Positions 32,752-38,360 of a stretch of 38,360 nt of DNA are shown in pieces (within the stretch, counting starts at the first letter, position 1; every line of letters starts with the position of its first letter). This DNA comes from Lachnospiraceae bacterium (lineage in GTDB: Bacteria > Bacillota > Clostridia > Lachnospirales > Lachnospiraceae): positions 1-38,360 of the forward strand of contig JAFTWC010000024.1 of the NCBI GenBank assembly GCA_017465475.1, written 5' to 3'. Position numbers and translations under genes: made by a program. The notes under the pieces were generated by a model. The model worked only from the letters and a program-made list of their open reading frames with translations. It was not told the origin of the DNA and did no database searches.

Positions 32752-35218
32752 AATTCTCGCTCCAGCAGGTAGTATGTCTGCGTTAAAAGCAGCCTTTGCG
32801 GCAGGAGCGGATGCAGTATATATGGGGGGGAACCGATTCGGGGCAAGAGCATTTGCGGATAATCCGGATAAGGATGAACTGGTAGAAGCCATCCGCTATG
32901 CGCATTTGCGGGGAAAACGGTTGTATCTTACGGTAAATACGTTGGTGAAAGAGCAGGAATTTGTGTCTTTGTACGATTTTCTTGCTCCTTATTACGAGGC
33001 AGGTCTGGATGCCGCCATTGTGCAGGATGTGGGTGTGTTGCATTTCTTGGCGAAAGAGTTTCCGGGCCTTTCTTTGCATGCCAGTACACAGATGACGCTG
33101 ACATCTTCCGAAGGGACGAACATTTTTGACGGGTATCCTGTAACCCGTCTGGTACCGGCAAGAGAGTTGTCCATAAGCGAGATTACGGACATATGTAAAA
33201 ACACGGGAAAAGAAGTGGAGGTTTTCGTACACGGCGCGCTATGTTATTGTTATTCCGGACAGTGTCTTATGAGCAGTATGATCGGAGGACGAAGCGGCAA
33301 CAGAGGACGGTGTGCCCAGCCTTGTCGTATGGAATACGAAAGCGAAGAGAAGGGAAGGAAGTACTGGCTCAGCCCTAAGGATTTATGCGGACTTCCGCTT
33401 CTTCCGGAGTTGATTAAGGCAGGAGTGGCCTCCTTTAAAATTGAAGGAAGAATGAAACGACCGGAGTATGCAGCGGCAGTGGCGGCAGCGTATCGAAAGT
33501 TTACGGATTTATATTACTCTTACGGAGAGGAAGGGTATCGAACCCATTTACGGAATCATCCGAATTTGCTCACGGAAGAAGCACAGCGTCTGGCGGATAT
33601 TTATAATCGTGGCGGTTTTACCGGCGGTTGCTTTACCGTGCATAACGGAAAGGGATTGATGTCCGTGCATCGGCCGGGACATTTCGGAGTACCGGTGGGA
33701 GAAGTATGTTCCGGAGGAAAAGGAGAGGCACTGATTCGCTTGTCAAAGCCGGTGCAGCCTCAGGATGTACTGGAATTGCGCAGAGAATCCGAAAAGTACT
33801 CGGGAGAGCCGGGGTATTATGAATATACGTTGGGAAGCGGTGCAAAGGCAGGAGAAACGATAAAGGCAAAACTTTTACCGAAGCTTGTGTCAAAGCCGGG
33901 AGATACCGTATATCGGATGAAGAATGCCGTATTGCTGAACGAATTGGAAGAGGCCTATATCAAAAAAGAATTGCGGGTACCGGTGACCGGTGTGTTTTAT
34001 GCAAAGTCGGGAGAGGTCTGCAGGTTAACTGTGTCTGCAGAAGGGGAGAGTCTTCTTCTTCCGGTGCCGTTTCCGAAACAGGGAAAGGAACTTGTTACCG
34101 TATGTAAGGAAGGGTTTGTATGCGAAAAGGCAGGGAAGCTTCCGGCTACTGTGGAGTCTGTAGAAAAGCAACTTCGGAAAACAGGAAATGAAGCTTTTTA
34201 TTTTGAAGAATTGTCTGTGACACTGGCAGACGATGTGTTTTTGCCAAACGGGTTGCTAAATGAATTGCGACGGTCGGCTCTTCTTTTGCTGACGGAGGCA
34301 ATACAGAAACGTTTCCTGCGGAAAAACACAGAGGTGAGCCGAGAAATTTTGTCGGAAGAGTATCGTAACAAAGACGAGGCGGGAAAGCCGCTTCTTGATT
34401 GTATGGTTACCACAAAAAGACAGGCAGATGCGGTGGCAACGGAACCGAAGGTACGCAGAATTTATTTGGATTTGATAGGACAGACAACCGCTTCGGTTTG
34501 TGAAGTTGCGAAGAATTTAAAACAGGCCGGGAAAGAGGTATGGTTTTGCTTTCCGCGTATTTGCAGAAAAGATACATTAGAACAGTTTCGGAGTGAGAAT
34601 GTGTTACTTAGAGAGAGTTTTGACGGATATCTGATTCGAAATTATGAAACTCTTTCTTTGTTGGCGGAGCAGGACCCGGAATGGAAGTCAAAGTGTGTTC
34701 TTGATTACAACATGTATGTGATGAATCGGGAAGCGATGGCGTTTTATGAGAACTTGTTCGGAGGGACGGAAGGTGTGTTTACTGCGCCTGTAGAACTTTC
34801 CGAAAGAGAACTTTCCGGTATCGGAATCGAAGAAATGACGCTTGTTGTGTACGGGCATCTTCCGCTTATGGTGACGGCACACTGTGTGAAAAAGACCATG
34901 GGTCTTTGTAAAAACAAAAAAGGTACGGAGTCGGAAGGTCAGCCGGAACCGTATTATCTTACGGACCGGGTAGGAAAACGGTTGCCGACGATACAGAATT
35001 GTAAGGAATGTTATAACCTGATTTATAATCCGGAGTGTTTGTCGCTTCTAACCGGCGGAAGAGAGATAGAAAAACTTCGTCCTATGGCGGTGCGACTCGA
35101 TTTTACTTTTGAGTCGGAACGTGAAGTGAAACGGGTATTGAAGAGTGCCGCCGGGAATGGGGAAGCGGTAACAGGAACCGGATATACGGGAGGTCACTTT
35201 AAAAGAGGGGTGGAATAA
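32738..35218 (+). CDS. U32 family protein, RlhA-like (rRNA hydroxylation type)
   Basis: An 826-residue, cytoplasmic protein. N-terminal U32 domain: starts EKPEILAPAGSMSAL, then GADAVYMGG, and the family signature EVFVHGALCYCYSGQCLMSS near residues 161-180, followed by RSGNRGRCAQPCR and IEGRMKRPEYAA. The four Cys of this region and two Cys near the end (NCKECYNL) are candidate iron-sulfur ligands. The C-terminal half includes a DUF3656-like region, so the protein resembles the long form that includes E. coli RlhA (YdcP), needed for hydroxylation of 23S rRNA C2501, rather than a true peptidase. The name 'collagenase-like peptidase' is old annotation. It overlaps zapA at its start; the next gene's ATG uses its stop region (TAATG). 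Confidence 0.88.
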   Translation: MEKPEILAPAGSMSALKAAFAAGADAVYMGGNRFGARAFADNPDKDELVEAIRYAHLRGKRLYLTVNTLVKEQEFVSLYDFLAPYYEAGLDAAIVQDVGVLHFLAKEFPGLSLHASTQMTLTSSEGTNIFDGYPVTRLVPARELSISEITDICKNTGKEVEVFVHGALCYCYSGQCLMSSMIGGRSGNRGRCAQPCRMEYESEEKGRKYWLSPKDLCGLPLLPELIKAGVASFKIEGRMKRPEYAAAVAAAYRKFTDLYYSYGEEGYRTHLRNHPNLLTEEAQRLADIYNRGGFTGGCFTVHNGKGLMSVHRPGHFGVPVGEVCSGGKGEALIRLSKPVQPQDVLELRRESEKYSGEPGYYEYTLGSGAKAGETIKAKLLPKLVSKPGDTVYRMKNAVLLNELEEAYIKKELRVPVTGVFYAKSGEVCRLTVSAEGESLLLPVPFPKQGKELVTVCKEGFVCEKAGKLPATVESVEKQLRKTGNEAFYFEELSVTLADDVFLPNGLLNELRRSALLLLTEAIQKRFLRKNTEVSREILSEEYRNKDEAGKPLLDCMVTTKRQADAVATEPKVRRIYLDLIGQTTASVCEVAKNLKQAGKEVWFCFPRICRKDTLEQFRSENVLLRESFDGYLIRNYETLSLLAEQDPEWKSKCVLDYNMYVMNREAMAFYENLFGGTEGVFTAPVELSERELSGIGIEEMTLVVYGHLPLMVTAHCVKKTMGLCKNKKGTESEGQPEPYYLTDRVGKRLPTIQNCKECYNLIYNPECLSLLTGGREIEKLRPMAVRLDFTFESEREVKRVLKSAAGNGEAVTGTGYTGGHFKRGVE

Positions 35219-37659
35219 TGGAAACAGCTTTTTTAGCGTTGGGAAATTATATATTGGTAGGATTGTTGCTCGCATATAACATACAGGCGTTTCTTTGTAT
35301 ACGAAAAAGTGCGGAAGACAGAGGAATGTGGTTTCGGATTGCAATGAAAGCAGAAATTGCAGGGATTTTTATCCTGTGTTTTCTGACACTTTACTTACGA
35401 AGTGATGAGGTGAAGTATCTTTGGTTTTCGCTGCTTCAGTTAGTAACCTACGGCGTCATAACGTTTGTGTATAAAAAGATGTATCCCCGTATGTCGGAGT
35501 TGTTGTTTAATCACATGTTACTGCTGCTTTGTGTCGGTTCGGTGATATTAGCGCGGTTGGATTTTAACGGAGCAATCCGCCAGTTTATTATTGTGGCAGC
35601 GGCTCTGTTTGTTGCATTGTTTATTCCGGCGTTTATTCGGGCAATGCATCGAATTGAACGATACGGATATGTTTATTTGGGTCTTGGAATCGTAGTACTC
35701 ATCCTGGTGTTTTTCTTCGCAGGAGAACGTTTGGGTGCGCGTATCTGGGTGAAACTATTCGGTGTGGCAATGCAACCCTTTGAATTTGTTAAGATTCTTT
35801 TTATATTTGGCTGTGCCGCGGTGCTGCTTCGAACAAAGTCATGGAGAGGAATTGTTGCGGGAACAGTACTTGCCGGAATTCATATTTTATTGATGGCAGC
35901 ATCCAAAGATTTGGGCGGAGCATTGCTGTTTGCGGTGGTGTACTGGATTTTATTGTATTGTACCACGGGACAGAAGAGGTGGTTATTCGGCGGCCTTGGG
36001 GCAGCAGCGGCAGCATGTGTAGCAGCATACCGGTTATTTTCTCATGTGCAGGTTCGGGTTCTTGCATGGAAAGACCCATTTGCAGTGGTGGATAATGAAG
36101 GATATCAGTTGGCGCAGTCTTTGTTTGCCATCGGAAATGGGGGTTTTTTTGGAACCGGATTGTTAAAAGGAGCTCCGGAACAGATTCCGGTGGTAACAAC
36201 GGATTACATTTTTTCGGCGGTATGCGAGGAGTTGGGAGCGTTTTTCGCTATAGGGCTCTTGGGAATTTATTTCCATTGTATGGTACTTCTGATTCGTATG
36301 GCAGAGAAGTTTACAGAGGACTATTACCGGTTAGTTTTTACAGGATTTGCAACTATGTTTACCACACAGGTGCTTTTAAATGTGGGCGGAGTGACCAGAA
36401 TGCTCCCATCCACCGGTGTGCCGCTTCCTTTTGTCAGTGCGGGAGGTAGTTCGGCGGCCAGTATGATATTAATGTTTATGCTGATTCAAGGAATGCAGGA
36501 ACAAAAAAGTCTTGCGGAACCGGGACGAAAGTACAAAGACGGATTTGTTCCGGGAGAGATTACGAAACCGGCCCGGAGGGCATTGCGACAGTGTTCGGTG
36601 GGATTTTTGGCAGTATTGCTTTTAGTGGCGGTATATTTTACCGTATTCAGCTGTACCGGAGCCCGGACGGTGATTTTTAATTCTTATAATCGGCGTCAGG
36701 CGAAGCTTGAAGAACAAAACGCACGTGGCATTATTTATGATGCGGACGGGAATCCATTGGCACTAACGATTCTGTCCGATGGGAAGGAAGTACGGAACTA
36801 TCCTTACGGACGATTGTACTCCCATGTGGTAGGGCAGGTAAAAAACGGCTCCAGTGGTTTGGAGGCAGTGAAAGAAATTGATTTGTTATCTTCTTCGGCC
36901 AATGAGCTTACAAAGTTACTGTATCGGATAAAGGACGCACAGATACCGGGGAATAATTTATTTACCACCTTATGTACGCCGTTACAGGAAAAGGTATATG
37001 AGGCACTTTCCGGATATACGGGGGCTGCCTGTGTGTTGGAATCAGAGAGCGGTGCATTGTTAGCCAGCGTGTCGTTACCGGACTTTTTACCGGGAGAAGA
37101 TGCGGTATATGAAGGGGAAGAGGGACGGCTGTTTAATCGTGTATTTTACGGAGAATATCCGGTGGCGGATGCAACGGATCTTTTCCGGCAGGCCGCAAGG
37201 ATATATGGGAACGGAATTCCGACGCCTTTCGGAGAACGGATAAAAACAGACGGAACGATATTGACTCCTGTGGGTGCAGCATTGTTTTCTGTTGCATGTA
37301 GCAATGACGGAATATATGAAATGCCGTATGTGACAAAAAAACTTACGGATGCGTCGGGAGATACTATTTATAAAACAACGATGAGGAGTGAGAGGTTGAT
37401 TTCCCCGGAAGACGCAGAGCGTTACCTGAAGGAATATCAAAGAATAGAAAACGAAGACGGATTCTCTTATCTTTATACGGAAACCGAAGTGACATCAGGA
37501 ACATCCGGAACGAAACATTGTCTCGGCACAGCACTTGTTCCGGCAGACAATCCGATTGTAGCCGTCAGTGTTTTTTTGGAGCATCGCAGAGGAGTACGGG
37601 ACGGTGTATTAAATGAAGTGACAGAGCAAATAGTAAATGCGGTGACTTCGTTGCAATAG
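35218..37659 (+). CDS. SEDS glycosyltransferase (FtsW/RodA) fused to a degenerate PBP transpeptidase
   Basis: An 813-residue membrane protein. The N-half (about 1-430) is a SEDS peptidoglycan polymerase: about ten or more helices, GARIWVKLFGVAMQPFEFVK, ASKDLGGALLFA, and the catalytic-type TDYIFSAVCEELG with Asp329, then PLPFVSAGGSS. A further membrane helix (about 465-485) leads to a class B PBP-like half: dimer-type start RGIIYDADGNPLALT, then CTPLQEKVYEAL and GAACVLESESGALLASVSLPDF. The transpeptidase is broken. After FNRVFYGEYP (to about 648), where YPPGSTFK normally holds the SxxK serine, the protein jumps to AARIYGNG, so the SxxK-SxN region is missing; the KTG site reads TSGT (762-765). 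There is no frameshift. Hence it likely polymerises glycan, with a structural PBP half. The start overlaps the U32 stop. Confidence 0.85.
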   Translation: METAFLALGNYILVGLLLAYNIQAFLCIRKSAEDRGMWFRIAMKAEIAGIFILCFLTLYLRSDEVKYLWFSLLQLVTYGVITFVYKKMYPRMSELLFNHMLLLLCVGSVILARLDFNGAIRQFIIVAAALFVALFIPAFIRAMHRIERYGYVYLGLGIVVLILVFFFAGERLGARIWVKLFGVAMQPFEFVKILFIFGCAAVLLRTKSWRGIVAGTVLAGIHILLMAASKDLGGALLFAVVYWILLYCTTGQKRWLFGGLGAAAAACVAAYRLFSHVQVRVLAWKDPFAVVDNEGYQLAQSLFAIGNGGFFGTGLLKGAPEQIPVVTTDYIFSAVCEELGAFFAIGLLGIYFHCMVLLIRMAEKFTEDYYRLVFTGFATMFTTQVLLNVGGVTRMLPSTGVPLPFVSAGGSSAASMILMFMLIQGMQEQKSLAEPGRKYKDGFVPGEITKPARRALRQCSVGFLAVLLLVAVYFTVFSCTGARTVIFNSYNRRQAKLEEQNARGIIYDADGNPLALTILSDGKEVRNYPYGRLYSHVVGQVKNGSSGLEAVKEIDLLSSSANELTKLLYRIKDAQIPGNNLFTTLCTPLQEKVYEALSGYTGAACVLESESGALLASVSLPDFLPGEDAVYEGEEGRLFNRVFYGEYPVADATDLFRQAARIYGNGIPTPFGERIKTDGTILTPVGAALFSVACSNDGIYEMPYVTKKLTDASGDTIYKTTMRSERLISPEDAERYLKEYQRIENEDGFSYLYTETEVTSGTSGTKHCLGTALVPADNPIVAVSVFLEHRRGVRDGVLNEVTEQIVNAVTSLQ

Positions 37660-37711
37660 AGTTGGAGATGACAGGAAGAAAAGGAAATTTCAGAAACCTC
37701 TTACGGAATGG

Positions 37712-37740
37712 TTGCAAAGTGAATCAAAATGATGTATACT
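37712..37740 (+). promoter_or_regulatory. Sigma-A promoter of the NUDIX gene
   Basis: TTGCAA (37712-37717), 17 bases, TATACT (37735-37740). It supports the start ATG 37782 and argues against the TTG at 37662. Confidence 0.75.
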
Positions 37741-37781
37741 TATACTCAGTTATTGAAGGCACACCAGCAGGAGGTATTGCA

Positions 37782-38234
37782 ATGGTAGAAGCGACCAGCT
37801 GCGGCGGTGTAGTTATTTTCAGAGGTAAGATATTACTACTGTACAAAAATTATAAGAACAAATACGAGGGATGGGTTTTACCGAAGGGCACCGTAGAAGA
37901 AGGCGAAGAGTTCAAGGATACTGCAGTGCGTGAGGTAAAAGAAGAGACCGGTGTCGACGCACAGATTATAAAGTATGTGGGTAAGAGCCAGTATACCTTC
38001 AACACCCCTCAGAATACGGTTTTAAAAGATGTGCATTGGTATTTGATGATGTCTGACAGCTATTACAGCAAGCCGCAACGAGAAGAGTTTTTTATGGATT
38101 CCGGGTATTACAAGTTTCATGAAGCATATCATATGTTAAAGTTTGCGAATGAAAAGCAGATTTTGGAACAGGCTTATAATGAATATGTGGATTTAAAAAA
38201 GAGTAATCTCTGGGGAAACAAAAAGTATTTTTAG
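37782..38234 (+). CDS. NUDIX hydrolase
   Basis: A 150-residue protein with a complete Nudix box (residues 36-58, beginning GTVEEGEEF and ending REVKEETGV), which binds Mg and cleaves nucleoside diphosphates linked to another group. The preceding GWVLPKG is the usual lead-in. The C-terminal part is helical and ends with NKKYF. AGGAGGT lies six bases before ATG 37782; the frame is open back to a TTG at 37662, which I reject. Substrate cannot be read from the sequence; in general this type resembles Ap4A- or mutator-like hydrolases of Firmicutes. It has its own promoter and terminator, so it is separate from the upstream operon. Confidence 0.92.
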   Translation: MVEATSCGGVVIFRGKILLLYKNYKNKYEGWVLPKGTVEEGEEFKDTAVREVKEETGVDAQIIKYVGKSQYTFNTPQNTVLKDVHWYLMMSDSYYSKPQREEFFMDSGYYKFHEAYHMLKFANEKQILEQAYNEYVDLKKSNLWGNKKYF

Positions 38235-38242
38235 CAGAAGAA

Positions 38243-38273
38243 GAGAGCGATTGTGAAAACAGTCGCTCTTTTT
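38243..38273 (+). terminator. Intrinsic terminator of the NUDIX gene
   Basis: AGAGCGATTGT pairs with ACAGTCGCTCT (one G-U pair, GAAA loop), then a T-run. Confidence 0.88.
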
Positions 38274-38290
38274 GCGTGCAGGCAAAGTGA

Positions 38291-38339
38291 GCATCGAAGA
38301 GATTATCGGAAGCTTGCTTCCGATAATCTCTGACGATGC
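38291..38339. repeat. Long inverted repeat at the window end
   Basis: GCATCG (38291-38296) and the 16-base arm 38298-38313 match, inverted, 38316-38331 and CGATGC (38334-38339); only a one- and a two-base bulge break the stem. The loop is TT. No T-tract follows, and the next bases are GC-rich, so it is not a typical terminator. It may be an intergenic repeat element or the stem of an RNA. Confidence 0.75.
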
Positions 38340-38360
38340 GAACGCGCCCACGACTGAGCG

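Noticed and set aside
37662-37781. A 40-residue N-terminal extension of the NUDIX protein from a TTG.
   Set aside because: A good promoter (37712-37740) lies inside it and ATG 37782 has a perfect AGGAGGT site.

Overview
The window (about 38.4 kb, moderately low GC, almost all genes on the + strand) looks like a chromosome segment of an anaerobic, Gram-positive Clostridia bacterium, most likely a Lachnospiraceae member. The reasons are AGGAGG-type ribosome binding sites, sigma-A promoters, intrinsic terminators with T-tracts, lipoproteins with threonine/proline/glutamate repeat linkers, a LysM surface giant, and the family style of the housekeeping genes. This placement is inference from gene style, not from a marker gene. 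I saw no tRNA, rRNA, CRISPR array, insertion sequence or prophage.

Layout. 1-333: the 3' end of an SGNH/CE2-type esterase. 503-2005: a six-helix chemoreceptor. 2156-3343: an MFS transporter. 3357-9802: an accessory signalling-type cluster with two close paralogous HTH proteins, each next to a lipoprotein with a (TATPEP)n stalk, then a membrane Ser/Thr kinase and a lipoprotein that carries the same extracellular module as the kinase. 10019-13385: ilvD-ilvB (branched-chain amino acids) behind a short structured leader. 13506-15782: serC-serA (serine synthesis) with a palindrome around the promoter. 15993-25187: one 9.2-kb gene for a 3064-residue secreted protein with Ig/FN3/PKD-like domains and three C-terminal LysM domains. 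25378-28918: pepT, an alpha/beta hydrolase, an atypical Lgt homologue and an unknown protein. 28913-30160 (-): a YprB-like RNase H-fold nuclease whose 3' end overlaps that operon. 30344-37659: a zinc-ribbon/HTH protein, ruvA, ruvB, zapA, a U32 (RlhA-like) protein and a SEDS-PBP fusion. 37782-38234: a NUDIX hydrolase. The window ends in a long inverted repeat.

How the parts may work together. The ilv and ser blocks are ordinary biosynthesis, with only part of the valine/isoleucine pathway present. The ruvAB-zapA-U32-SEDS block couples DNA repair, division and wall synthesis genes by tight spacing. The most interesting parts are (a) the kinase/HTH/lipoprotein cluster, which reads as a possible envelope-to-transcription pathway; (b) the SEDS-PBP fusion, whose glycosyltransferase Asp is present but whose transpeptidase half has lost the SxxK, SxN and KTG motifs; (c) the Lgt homologue that lacks residues needed in E. 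coli Lgt; and (d) the structured ilvD leader and the two palindromic promoter regions. All functional links in (a) are inference.
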